Assembly: GCA_025331565.1 (NCBI GenBank)
Contig: JAFREQ010000027.1
Coordinates: forward strand, 434,001 to 498,000
DNA: 64,000 bases
Direction: 5' to 3'
Source: Holacanthus passer
Taxonomy: Eukaryota; Chordata; Actinopteri; Pomacanthidae
Position numbers and translations under genes: made by a program. The stretch's first letter is position 1; every line of letters starts with the position of its first letter. Below the pieces are notes generated by a model. That model searched no databases, was not told where the DNA came from, and saw only the letters and a list, made by a program, of their open reading frames with translations. Below, one piece after another: positions 49,541 to 63,500 of the stretch.

Positions 49541-51575
49541 TATTCCCTCTGGAGGTTACAACAGTTGTAACTCAAAAAAAACTCTGTCGTTGTTAAAATA
49601 CACTTGATTGTACAGTTTGTTGAATAACGGGATGAAAAATGTTGATAGTTTCCTTCCGCTAACTAGCGCACGCTAGCTTTGAAAGCTAAGTGGCTAATAT
49701 TAAACTCACTCGGTGCGGAGGCAAAAATTAAACCTTGTATTCGAAATCCGATATCAGCGATTCAATGAGGGGTGAGGATGCAGAAAAAATCCTGAGCTGT
49801 GTGTTTTCTTCACGCCACTTTAACCACAAACATTCCTCGCAAAGCTACAAAACTTCAGACAAATGGACTGCGAACGACACTGTTTCCTACAAATACACTT
49901 CCTGTGCTCGAAGATGACCTGGTAGCTAATGTATACCGCCACCTGCCGCATGGGAGTGGTTATAACGTTATCAGGCCGGGATCACATCCATGAGTTGCTG
50001 CTTTTTGGGACATATAAGACGTTATTATTTATCAAATGGCTTTTACCAGACTCCGAGGGAATTTGTGAAACCTTAACTGCAATATATGAAGTGCTAGGCA
50101 ACGATATTTTCCTCCACGTTCATTCTGAATGGTAATATCCGCATTCCCCTATCTTAAATTGTAAGCTAACTTAGCAAGCGCAATTTGAAATAACATGACT
50201 AAAAGCCAGTATTTTAAACGCTTGTCGTTCGTCAACGTTAATGTTGCTTAGTCCTGACAGTTTATTAATAACATAAAATAACCTAATTCGCCACTTGAAG
50301 GTTAGCTTTGCCAACGCGAGCTGAGACGCTTGTTCGCTTCAACTTTTATCGAGACATTTAAAGTTAGCTCCGCTTCGAGCAGCTGTTAGCAAGCTAGGTA
50401 GCATTAGCGAGCTACCTCAGCAAACCTGGCAACTTTCGTGACTCGTTAGCATAATGTTTTGTGATTGTCCTTTTAAGCCACACGAATAACGCTAAATTTT
50501 GTTGCGGCGTTGGATCGAAGTTTCATCAATCGATGGATTAGCTGGTGCAGATCGGGGTTATTGAGTGTTGCCATGGCGATTGTGAAACGGAACTAGGTCA
50601 CAAATGTTAAGCTAGTAAAGTTCACAAGAAACGAGCTACATACACTCACATTTTTAGCTTTTATTGAAGCTAACTACAAGTGATGTGCTTGTTATCCTCC
50701 TGCCTGTTAAGCTAACATCAGTGTCCCAGCGGGGAGCAGTGACAGAAAGCTAACTCGCTGCGTGGTGGAGGGAACGTCTCATTGTTTTTCCCCGGGAATC
50801 TGAGCGGGCCACACACACAAAAAAAACGGTTAACGTTAACGGACAGGTCACAATAGCAAGTAAGTTAGCAGCCTGGTGACCGGACTGATGTTTTCAAGCT
50901 GGTCGTGATCGGTGAGTTAAGTTAACGGTAGTAAGAAATGACGCACTTGATGCTTTAATGTAACTGTTAGCATCACAGTTCATTAAACCTGTTTGCGATA
51001 TAAACATAAGCATTCGTAGTCATATCAGTTTGTGAAATATGGTGAGCAATGCGTCCTTATTAGTAATCATTTATTACAGTTAAATGTCAAGTTTGCTATC
51101 ATCTTTAGGCACTAACCTAAGGATAACGTTAACTTCAAGTGTCAGGTTAGTTAACATTAACTAGCTAGTTATCATCACTTGAACTATTTCCATGTTGTCC
51201 TGAAATGCATAATGTGCTTTTCCTGTTTGATCTTATAATCTCACTAAGCTTCTGCTGTTGTTCTCTGGTCCTGTGTGGTGACCTGTTTGTTGTGGATTCC
51301 AGCAAGCTGTAAACAAGCAGGTTCCTTAACTGTGAAGTCTCCTTCTTCCTATAATGTTTTCAGTGTAGACTTGTATAAGTTGCTTTTTGTTCAATGGTTT
51401 CTGTGTAGTGATCAATATGCATTTTGTTGTGATTTCCAGCAAACTGTAAGCAAGCAGTTTTCTGAACTGTGAAGTCTCCTTTTTCCTATGATGTTTTCAA
51501 TGTAGACTTTTCTAACTTGCCTTTTGTTCAGTTGTTTCTGTGTGTAATCAGTTTGCATTTTGTTGTGATTTCCAG
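49541..51575. promoter_or_regulatory. Shared upstream region of sart1 (-) and pcm1 (+)
   Basis: The two start codons are divergent and about 2.05 kb apart. A likely donor (GATCG then GTGAGTTAAG) at 50911 would end a non-coding first exon of pcm1 lying at about 50700-50911. The short gap and many CpG-containing patches near 50.3-50.9 kb suggest a bidirectional promoter. Right of this, 51258-51585 is a tandem repeat. Confidence 0.5.
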
Positions 51576-51585
51576 CAAACTATAA
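51258..51585 (+). repeat. pcm1: Tandem duplication of the pcm1 first-coding-exon acceptor
   Basis: A unit of 136-137 bases occurs about two and a half times. The ends of the ATTCCAG/TTTCCAG acceptor motif are at 51302, 51439 and 51575, each followed by CAAGCTGTAA, CAAACTGTAA or CAAACTATAA. The third copy is the acceptor used just before the pcm1 start codon. Confidence 0.85.
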
Positions 51586-51594
51586 GTGGGCGAC

Positions 51595-54500
51595 ATGGCA
51601 ACTGGAGGCACTCCTTTTGATGACAGTGCAGAAGAGCTGCACAACTGGACTGTAACCAACGGCAGTCTGGAAGATCGACTTAACAACATGGTAAGAGCTC
51701 ATCAGAACCTGACAAAAGACTTTTTGTTTCATTTCCACATACTGTTACCGTTGGAGAGGCTCCTCAACACTTGCTGCCTTTATTATACAACCATTTTCAC
51801 CATAATTTTCTAATCCAAACTGTAAAATGTATCTTACTATCTTTTCAACATGTCATATGTCACATATGGCTTATCAATGCTATGATATCTAAGTTATACA
51901 TGATATACATCTGTCCCTATTAATGTAAACGTACATAATGATTAACAGTGCCAATGTTTTGCTGTTGTCAGGACTGGGGTGTACAGCAGAAGAAAGCCAA
52001 CCGATCTTCGGAAAAGAACAAGAAGAAGCTGTCAGCTGCGGTGGTAGAGAGCCGCCTGACTAATGATATTTCGCCGGAGTCCACCCCTGGGGCCGGTCGC
52101 AGGAGAGCACGCACTCCTCATTCCTTTCCCCACATTAAATACACCACCCAGATGTCTGTCCCAGACCAGGCTGAGCTGGACAAACTGCGTCAGAGAATCA
52201 ACTTCACAGACTTGGATGAGGTAAAAAGCTGCTGTACTTCATCAGGAATTGTTTTTCTTTAGTGTGGTTAATATATTGTTGTCAATTCACATCCCCAGGA
52301 ATATGAGGATGGATTTGTTTTACATAAACTGGCACAAGTGACATACTGGTAGATGTATGGGAGTAGCTCAGCCTGTGGACAGAGACATCAAAATGAGCAG
52401 ATGATAAGACAAACTATTCACAACAACAGTTTCTAAGAAAAACTAGTACTCAAAAGAACGAAGCCTTGTATTCCCAGTGCAGTAAAAATATATAGCTATT
52501 CCCATCATGTGTCACGTTTTACAAGTGCCTGTTGTGGAATCTCAAGGATATGGAATAAAAAATGAAATTATTACCATACTGTCAAATGAAAAAGTTTTAC
52601 TTCTTATTCAGTACTAAAATGCTAGTGCATTAGTGGGGTGCAGTGTCAGTAGAGGAAGTGATAGCAGAATGTTTTTCATAGTTTGGAGTTATTTGGCTGA
52701 CCTTGTCCTGTTGTGAAATGATGGTGGCAGAATGTCAGAGCACGCATAAAAACATGTAAATATTTCTAAGGTATGGTAGACAAAGCTGAAGTCAGACGGC
52801 GGATTTTGTATCAATAGAGCAGCAGAAATTATTTTTACAGGGCTAATAAATCATGTTTAAATGTTTGTAGGATAGTTATTGTATACATTATGTTTTGGAC
52901 ATGGAAAAAAGGTTTTACATTTTTAAAAGAAAATATCCAGAATCTTGAGTGGTGATTTGTCTGACTTGTATCTTCTTTTCTTACTCAGAGGAGCATCGGC
53001 AGTGACTCCCAGGGCCGCGTCACAGCTGCCAACAACCAGCGGCAGTTAGCTGGAGAGAACAAAAAGCCCTACAACTTCCTACCTCTGCATGTAAACACTA
53101 ACAAAAGCAAGGAGCTGCTCCCTCCCTCCTCCTCTGTCCCAACCACACCAGCTATCACCAAGGAAACTAAGAAGCAGAGCCCAGGACTCAGGGATACGTT
53201 AACCCCTTTGGTTCCTACCAAGGATACTCCAAGGCTCAGCCGTGGTGGCACAGAGAGAGGGCCCTTAGCGCACAGAGAATATGGCAGAGGAGAGCTAAGA
53301 ATAGACAGCAGCCAGGTAACATTTTGGGTTTTTTTTTGTAACTCAGGTTTTGATCAGCTTTTACTCTTGTTTAACGTCCATTTGAATCCTTGTAGTCTGA
53401 GGATGAGTGGAGCAATGAGGTTTTGGTCTCAAAAAAGAGGCACACTTCCATCCATCAAGTAGATGCTGAGAATAATGGAAAACCTTGAACTGCTAATGGA
53501 GCGATAGGGAAAGTCAGAGGATTGCCAAAGTAATTAGTTTATCCTCTAGAGAAAATTAACATCAAATTTTATAGCAGTTCACCTAATAATTGTCAAGATA
53601 TTGTACTTTGAGGCTCAAATGTCAGCCTCGTGGTGGCACTGGTGGAAAAGTCACCAGAGTGTCAACAAAGTTATTAGAATTTGTCCTCTAGATACCTTGA
53701 ATGTTTTTACAAAATTTCCTGCCAATCCACCCAATTTTGGTCGAGATGTTTCAGTCTGGACTGATGTGATTAACCGCCAATTAACTGATTAACGGACCGA
53801 CAGCATTGTCACCAACATGAAATTGTGATTGTATAGATCTTCTGTGCTGCGGGTTGAAGATATGTGTGAAGCATCCATGTTTTTAGAATTAACAGCTTCT
53901 TTGCACCAACATTCATATTTGAAGCATTCTAGTTCACCACGAGCTCATTAAGATAAGATAAACCTTTATTCGTCCCTCAGTGGGGAAATTTGCATTAGTT
54001 TCTCTGATATTGAACTTCAGGTGATTGTCATTGCACAATGTGATGAAGCTCTCTTATCAGTTCTCTGTACTCTTCTGTAAAAATACACTGTGTGACGACA
54101 GAATGTTTATCACTGGTAATTATTCACTAGAATAATACATGTCAATATAATGATAGCGTCCATTTTGCCAAAAAATACACTTAATACCTTTTATTAAACT
54201 TCTTCAAAGTCTTCACTACATACATGAGTTACATGAGTCTGGACAAATATGGATGTAAACTGCAACTTGGCAGTTTGGTGGAGGTGTACAACTTCAAGGT
54301 GTATCTTTCTATTTTCTTAATTTAATTTATGTCTCTTTTCATATGCACACATGGTATTGTCTATATAGCACTACACTCCAGACTACTCTGTGAAACCAGA
54401 ACTAGGATAAAAGTGAGAGAGAGAGCTGGTGCAGCTGAAACTCGGCTGTATTTAGGGCAATTTATAAATATGCCACCCTTGGTGCCCAGTGAGTATTCTG

Positions 54501-57500
54501 CCCAACCCCCTTTCTGCCCTTATTTCACCCAGTCTGAGCCGTCGCTACAGATGCTCGCTCACCTTTCCTTACGTCTTTCTCTGTCTTCTTTTCATTTACC
54601 TTTCTGAAACCCACACCATACACCACCCTCGTCTCGTTATACGGTCTCAGGTGGTGAGCAAATTGGTACAGATCCGGGAGTACATCAGTAAGGCCAGCTC
54701 CATGCGGGATGACCTGGTGGAGAAGAATGATGTGCCGGCTAACGTGGAGCGTCTCTCCCATCTCATCGACCACCTCAAGGAGCAGGAGAAGTCCTATTTA
54801 CGGTTCCTGCAGAAAATGCTGGTCAGTTTGTCATTTGTTACTTTATCTTTTTCACAATTAATCTTAGTTTGTCGCTTTTCTCATGCTGTCAGACAAAGGT
54901 ATACAATTTCAGTAAAATGCGCTCTTTCATGTGTAAAGCTTGTTTCCTAGCAAATTAATGATTGAAATGGAACCTGTCTGTGTCTTTCTCTTGGCAGCTT
55001 GCCTCATATACTGTATATATTTAATGGTTGTCTTTCTCTGTGGCCTGAATCACTTCAACAGAATCTCTCCACAGAGATTCACAGTGAACAGTGTGATGAA
55101 AAAAATGAGGACATTCAGTAGCATGACTCTGTTTTGTGTATCATTTTGCCTTGACTGGAACATTTCTGTGAAATACACAGCAGTATGGAACATTTTGTTA
55201 TGCAGTCTGTTAACTTCACTGCAGGTTTTTGCTTCCCATATTCCTCTATGCAAGTATTCCCACATATGGAGCATTTGGGGAGCATCTTGCATTTTGAATC
55301 ATTTTCAGCCACTAAGCTGTTATTTATTTATTTTAACGCCACAAAAATTTTCAAACCATTTTTGACAAAAATTGTGTACTTCGTACATTCCCATTCAGCT
55401 GTCCTTGAGTCACAGGCTGTTCTTTATTTGTATAGACACGGGAGCATGAGGAAGATGATGTGGGGACCCTGGACTCTGCAGTGGGCTCAGGTTCACTGGC
55501 AGAGAGCACTTCTCTCAACATTGAGGTCCGCTCTTCAGACGCCTTGAATGCAACGGTGTGTACTTTTATGGACCCTTTCCAAAGGATCTGCCACTTTCTA
55601 CCCTTGCCAATGGTCTCTATTGCATTACGTATAACTATTATCATTATTATTAGTAGTATAATGTAATTGTAACTTTTCTTTAAATTGAGTCATATAAATA
55701 ATATAAGCTAAACAATTTGTCCCTGCTTTGCTTTTATCATTGTAGGCCAGTCTCTTTTGCTGTGTCAGTACCTGACAAGCCTTTTTACCTTTTCTGTTGA
55801 GCACCACAGTACTGTTCCTGTTGTGATAGATTCAGTGTTTGTAATGCTATGTGTGAATTTTGTAGGGTGGTAGGCCAGAAGCTGTGCGAGCTGACCAGAA
55901 GGAAGAGTTGGAGAATCTGCGTAAGCAGCATGAGCTGCTGAAGAAGATGCTGGAGCAGCAGGAGCAGCTCAGAGCCCTGCAGGGCAGACAGGAAGCACTA
56001 ATGGCCATGCAGGACAGTGCAGAACAAGCACTTGCTGTGATTGAAGACACTGGTGAGCTGCACACTAACACAGTCAGAGGCCCAATTACTATCATCACTA
56101 TCATACATTACTTTTCTTGCAGAAAGAGAGGCATCAATGACAACTCAGTTGTAATCCTTTTTAATGAAAATATAATTGCAAGAACTGATAATAATATGGA
56201 GGGAATATTTATGCATTGATGTTTTCAGATAAATATGTCAACAATTTCTACCCCTTGATGTCATATTTAATGATTAACATAAACAGTTTCCTATGTTTAA
56301 TTCCTCTGACATTTGTTGTTGTCATTAGTTGTTACAGAAACTACTGGCAGTGTTTCAGGCCTGAGCATCACATCAGAACTGAACGATGAGTTGAATGATT
56401 TGATCCAGCGGTTTCACAACCAGCTACATGACTCTCAGGTACAATAGAATCAGAAATTTCCTTTAATAATTGCATCATCTTATCTAGAAACATTTCCTTT
56501 ATTGGACTTGTCTTCTGACTCATGTACTGCAGTTTTTTAATTAATAATAACCATCACAGCATTATGCCAATGTCAGCATGTCCATTATTTATACCTTATA
56601 GACTAAAGCAGTGCCAGACAACCGTCGTCAGGCAGAGAGCCTTTCCCTCTCTAGAGAAGTGTGCTGGTCTAGGGCTCCCAAGGCTGTTGGTCCACCTCAA
56701 CACAGGCCTCTCCTCCACTCTGCCTCTGGTCCCCACACTGGCCTAGACACAGGGGCAACAGCTGCCAGTGCCAAACTCACTAAGCTCCAAGAACTCCAGG
56801 ACAAAAAACAAACCATGGACAAGATCCTGCAGGAGCTGCATTCACTCAGAGACCAGACACTCAATAATAACTCATGTAAGCTATTTCCAAAACCCTTTTT
56901 GCAGTTATTCGGTGGTGTTTTTCCCTATAAAATGCAACTAAACTGCATATGGTTCCCTTCAGGTCGTGGCTTGTCAACACAGTGCAGTCTGAGCATGGGA
57001 GGATCTTCAGATTGTCCATCTGCTCTCTGCTCTAATGGGGCTTCAGCTTCCACTTCTTTTCATCCGTCACTCACGCAACACCAGGACAGCTCCAATTCCA
57101 CAGACAAGCTCAGGTACACACAAAAACACAAACATCTTCAAACAGTTGAATAGGTAGGTCAGATATCAGCAGCAGGCTGTTGTATGGAGTGGGGGGTGGT
57201 GTAGTGAGACCTTGCAGGCACAAAACCTACTACATGTCCTCTTGTTGACAAGTTTAAGCCTTTGTTAAAGTTTTCTTGAACAAGGCGCTCAGCTTCCACC
57301 CTTTATAGAGAAGCTTTTCTGTAGGTGTCTGTATTTTGAACTTTAGTAGAGGGGGTAATTGTGAAGACATTGTCTTGGTGTGTCACATGACCTTTTTAAT
57401 TATTAAGTCAAGTATACATTTTCATTTAAGCCAGACAATTGTTGTTCTTTTCTACTCCCTACAGGAAGCTAAAGGAGGTCCACAAGCGTTTGAATGAGCT

Positions 57501-60500
57501 GCGGGAACTGGTTCAGTACTACGAGCAGACTTCTGATATGATGGTGGATGCGGTCAATGAAAATGTGAAGGAGGAGGACGATGATGAGGAAGAGGAGGAG
57601 GAAGATGAGACAGAGGACGGTTCGATGTTTGAAGCCATGTTTGACTCTGAGCAGGAGAACCGCCATCCTGTAACTAACATCAGGTGTGTTTGTCTAAGGG
57701 TTTTTAATAAATAAAGCACTGATTGGACTTTCGTCAAGAGATTAGTCATTATACTCGTCAGTCAATTGATCGAAACAAAATGGATTTGCAACTATATTAA
57801 TAATCAATTATTCATTTAAGTCAATTTTCAAGCAGTAATGAAAATAATTGTTAGTTGTAACCCACATTTAACACTGATTCAGTTTGTGTTAAAATTATAC
57901 TGAAACACTGCCGACTGGAGGGGAAGGTTTGTTGTTGTTGGGCTCAAGTTACAGTATGATAGTGTTTAGCATTAGGTCACAGACTGTCTAATTCTACCAC
58001 TGGCATTCTGATGTATCTATAACAGTCACTGTACTTTATCTCTTTAGAAACCCACAGCGCAGTGGGAACTGGACAGACTTGAACAGCCTGACCAACGGGC
58101 GCAGTGTCAGGAGTAGTGCCACCAACAACCGTGATGGCAGACTCAACACTGAGTGTGAGATCAACAACCGATCAGCAGCCAACCTCCGCAGCCTCAATAT
58201 CCCATCAGCCATAGGTACACAGAAAGTTGTTAAATTGGGTATTTTGTTCAGGGTGGTTAGTAAACGACTGACTGTTATTCTTCCATTTGATTATCAACAC
58301 TATATTTTAAACTGTCTCTTCATTCATGCTTGTGTTGGCATTGGTGCAAAGATATGTTGTTTGTTTGGCAGCATTAGATATAATTTATTTGAAAACTTCA
58401 TCATAATTGACTGCCAATTCTGCATTTTGACATCTGAGATAAAATTCAAAATGAAAAAAATCAGTACTTTAGTTTCATAATGTGGCTTTTATCAATGGGT
58501 GTTGTGGTTTCAGGAGTTTGTTATTGAAGGTCTGTGTTAATGTAATATTTAAAGAGACCCACTTTCAAATGAAATCATTTTACAGACTAACCCTGTTTTA
58601 ATGAATCTAAATTATATACCTGTAACCTTTCTCTCATTTAGAGTGCCAGTACAATAGGGACACATCCTATAACCAAGTGAAGGATGATGATGAGGATGAA
58701 GATGGTCTTGATAATGATGAAGGGGCACAGGCTGTGGCTCCAGACACTGAGGCATCGGGGTCAAGTCGACGAAGCAGCCTGGGGAACAATGAACGCTATG
58801 TTCAGAAGGTTCATCGGCAAACAGCGAAGCAGAAACTCCGGCAGCTTCAGGAGCTGGTGGCCATGGTTCAGGTGAGGCAGGTGACAGAATAAGATAAAAG
58901 ATTGTTTAGTAGGTATGAGGTGTTACTTCTTGATTGCCAGAGTGAATGGAAAAGTTGTTAAAAGGGTTGAATGTTTTGTCATTAAACCTGACATGTTGCA
59001 TTTTGTTTGTCTACTTATTTATGAGACTAAACCTTAGAACAAATGCAATGAAAATGTGAAAATATTTGTCTTTAAACTGTGTGTTTCTGTCTGCATCCAG
59101 AGTGATGACACAGATGGCACAACGGCTAATGAGGATGAAGTTTTACACCAACAGCCAAATAATACCAGAGCTACCGTGGTTGGGTCGTTGGGGACGGGAT
59201 CAAAACAGAATCCCAGAGAACTCAGTCTCTCCAGCAAGGCCAGGTACAGATGTCTTAAAACATTACTTTTACTGTATTCTGAAAGTTTACTCTTGGTTTG
59301 TGGGTTGGCCTGGATTAATTTGCATTGCATCAAAACTATTCTGGACACAGGGAGAAGCTGTATGAGGAGAAGCTGCGTCAGCAGAAGCAGGAGCTGAAGC
59401 AGCTCCATGAAGAGCGTCAGAGGCTCATTGAAATCCAAGGCAAGATCCAGGACCTGCAGTGGGCTTGCCCTGACCTTCAGGTATTTCAAAGACATACACC
59501 AACACACAAACTGTTTCTTTTCTTACCCAAATAGTATGCCAAGAAAAGTAGGATTTGAGAAGAAGCAGAATGTATGTTGAAAAACATGTTTAGAGTGGAC
59601 TAAATAGGAGCACCTCTCAGTAAAGAACACCATAAACAACAGCCTCCATAATGAGCAAATTTCAACCAAAACAGATTCAACAAAAATTGAACATTATAAC
59701 CTTCATAAAGACAGGATTTATTACAGGGCTGCTGCATTAGACTGCATTAGTTTTGGCTAGATGTGTCCAATAAACTGGCATGTTGATATTTAAAAAAAAT
59801 ATGCCCTTTTCACTTTTTGTGGTGTCCTTTCTAGTCATCTGTGTCCAGCACAGTGAGTCAGCAAGGCTTGCTGAGGAAGGTTCCAGTTACAGTCTCCACT
59901 CCAGCCACTGTCCAGGCTTTGTCTTCCTCTGGTCCCAAAACCAACTCAGCTGTCCTCAAAGCCACTGCTCCAGAAGCAGCTACGTCTTCAGTCACTGACA
60001 ATGAGGTAACAGACTCCACCTTGCACACACAAAGACTCCAGGGTATGGCTAATCAAATGTCAAAATAAGATCTGTAGTTTCAGAACAGTGCAGATTACAG
60101 TTAACTCTTCCCCTCTGCTCTTACCTTGCCAGCAGCTTTGGTCAGAGATGCGCCGCCACCAGATTTTGCGAGAAGAACTGCGGCAGCGAAGAAAGCACCT
60201 TGAGTCCTTGATGGCTGAACATCAGCGGCGTAGTGGTCTCAGTGACTCTCCCCGACAGATTGATGACCAAGAAGGCCTTGCTACACCCTCACAGCCTGTC
60301 AGTAGGGATGAAAGGTAGGAGGCATACTACTCCAGGGGCCTGTCCCACCAATGTCCAAGATAAAAGTCAGCTATTAGTCATTTCACAGATTTTATAAGTA
60401 AAATGGAAGGTTATTGTGGGTGAATTCCATAACTCACACAGCAGCCACATCGTACAACATGAGCACTTATGCTTTGCCTAAGCATATGGTGAGAGCCGTT

Positions 60501-63500
60501 GTTATTGCATGGCAGTTATTTCCTGTTCCTTTAGCAGGAGAAGAGATTGGTTAGTCCACAGACTGCAACATTTTGTACCATTTTGCTGATTTGTCACCAG
60601 GACAATGGCCACATGGGGTTCCACTCCGTGCCACCTTGATGTTGATGAAGATGATGATGATGACGATGAGGAGGATGAATATCGCTCAGAGGGTGCAGAG
60701 GAGGAAGAGGAGCAGGAAGAATGTGCAGAGAGCAGCTCTGATGACGACATCCACATCTACTCATCCAGCAGGAACCAGTGCTCCTACAGCAACAGGAAGA
60801 ATCAAGGAAGGTCAGACAGAGAGGAGGCATAAGGAATTCTGTTGTACTGATATCTATAATCTGTCTTTCAAAACAATGTGTTCACTTCTTTGCGTCTTTA
60901 GCAACCTGAAGCCTCCACCAGCCTTCTCGGGTGAAGGTAGCGGGAATCCATCTCTTCATAACAATGCTAAGGCCAAGCAACAGCAGCAATCAAGAAGTTT
61001 GAACCAGTCTGTGAGCCAACATGGAGGTACACGGCGGCAGGAGAACCTGCGCTGGGCCTCTGAGCTCTCCTTTGCCGAGGGCTCATGTCACTGGCAGGAA
61101 CAGGTCAGCCAGCTGCAGAGACAGCTGGACTTCAGCACCAGCATGTGTCAGACACTCCTGCAGGACCAGCAGGTCGGTGCACTGAACAAATACTTGCACA
61201 CACATGGACACTGACCTTGATAATTGACACAATCTTGCACTGCTGTTTAATTTGAAGTCATACTGGAATTGTCAAGCAGCCATTGTTCACTGTTCATAGC
61301 TTTCTATCCAGTCTTTGTTTAGATTCCTTTTTGCTTTGACTTTTTAAACATCAGTGCATAAAAAAAACTTTCTTTTCTCTCACCTTCTTCCACAGACACT
61401 CTCTTACATGTTACAAACCCTGCTGACAGGTCAGTACAGCACGTTACCCAACAACCTGTCATCGCCACAGGTCCACCTGGTAATGCACCAGCTCAACCAG
61501 TGTTACACCCAACTGGCTTGGCAGCAGAACAATGTACAAAGGTGAAAGCAAGAGTATAAAATAGCACACCACTTTATTTCGATCATGTAGTTCATCTTTT
61601 TAAATTGTCTATAATCTGTCATACCTTTTCTTCAGACTAAAGCAGGTCTTGAATGACCTCCTTCGCCAGCAGCAACAGCAGCATCAGCAGACTTCGTCCT
61701 CAACACCAGGTTGGCAGACACAGAAGCAGGGCTCGTCCCAGGAATGCAGCTCCGCTCCCTCAGCCTCTCCTGGCGCCTTCCTCCCTTTCTCCTCTACCCT
61801 GCATCCTTCAGCCAACAACATGTCAACTGCAACCATATCCCCATTCCCTCCTAGTATGACATGCATTTTTATTAGCTCTTGAGTTTAATTCTCACACAAA
61901 ATATGTCTAGAATGGTATACGTTAGAAGCAACTATCTTCAATCTAAATCAGACTCAAAAGACCAGTTTAAGATGGATTCCTCCGTGCCGGCAACAGCCAT
62001 GGCCAGAGGCATTATGTTTTTAGGTTGTCCATCCATCCGCCCAGTCCCATTTTTGTGAACATGATATCTCAGGAACGCCTTAAAGACAGCATAGATACAC
62101 TTACTATGTTTTATTAAATTACTTCAATGTCTTCACTACACTACATTAGTCTGGACAGACATGGATGTAAACTGCAACTTGACTGGTTGGTGGAGGCGCA
62201 GAACCACGAGGCAGTCATTCTAGTTTCTTCCAGTAGTTCTTGGACAGTGCTTCAATAATGCTGCTGCTGATACTGTGCTCTTTTTCAATTAGTGCATTTT
62301 AATTTGAAGCTAGTGAGGTATTTTAAAGTGACTCAGTCATTCAGAAATGAAAGGCCAAAAGTCCTACTGTCATTATTTAATTGATTTTTTTTTTTTTTTT
62401 TGACCATTAGCTCTTTAACTTTAAAATTAATTTTTTCTTTCTTTCATTCTGCAGGCTTTAACTTATATCCACTCTTCCCTGCTCCCATGGCTGAGTTCCC
62501 TCAGGGTGCAGCAGGTCAGGCAACTCCTGACCACCAGAAGCAGCACCTAGACCCCAACACTTCAATAAAAACAGAGTACATGAGTTTCCCTCCTCCACTG
62601 CAGCGCTCTCCTCTCAACACCACTACAGAGAGAGGGTACATCCTTCACTTTTACCTGAAAAGACATTTCTATTTATTCGTGTAAACATTGTTGTTCATAT
62701 ATTTATTTTCCCTGTGACCCATTTAGGGCGACTGGCTGGCTGAAAACGTCCTACGCAAACAACACCGTCCAGCATCACCAATCTAAACCGGAGCACCAGG
62801 ACTCTCCCTCTTCCTCCCCCACTTTTGCCAACCACCACTCCCGACCTCAAGAATTTGACAGGGCATCACAGGAAAGCTTCAGCAGCATGCCCGATCCTGT
62901 TGATCCCACAACCATCACAAAGACTTTTAAGGCCGGACGCAAGGCCTCTGCACAAGCCAACCTGGCCTCCCGAAGCAAGACCCCCAATTCTAAGAGTCGT
63001 CGCAGGAGGAGCAAAGGGCACAACAAGAACAGTGAAGGTATCAAAATTGAGTTTAGTCTCCTGGTTTATTGGCTGTAAACTAATTAGCAAAAGTTTCATG
63101 AGGAAAATCTCACTGCTGTTATTCCTTTTGTGTTTTCCTTAGGCCACGAGAGTGACAGCGTTAGCAGTACTGCAGACTTTGCCCAGGAGAGGGCACCGTT
63201 GTCTCGACAGAAGGATCAGAATAAGAGTCTGTTGGACAAGCTGACTCAAGAGAAACTTGACAGCAAAACTAAGCTTGGGAGCAAACGAAATGACCTCTCA
63301 TCTGGTACGGCTCAAGCTACTTGTTGTAGAAGTTGTGCACTCATCTCACCCCTCACCCCTTTATTTTTCTTTGTATACGTGTAATATCTGCATTTGCCTT
63401 ATTTTATCTCAGTGTTTTTTCCTGTAATTATAACATCTTGTCCTTTTGATATCATTTCAATTCACATTTCTTTGCACATATGTCATGATCACGTTTTTCA

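Noticed and set aside
47306..49607. Several plus-strand frames opposite sart1
   Set aside because: Antisense shadows of a long conserved frame rich in Glu/Lys codons, giving Ser/Phe/Leu-rich translations.
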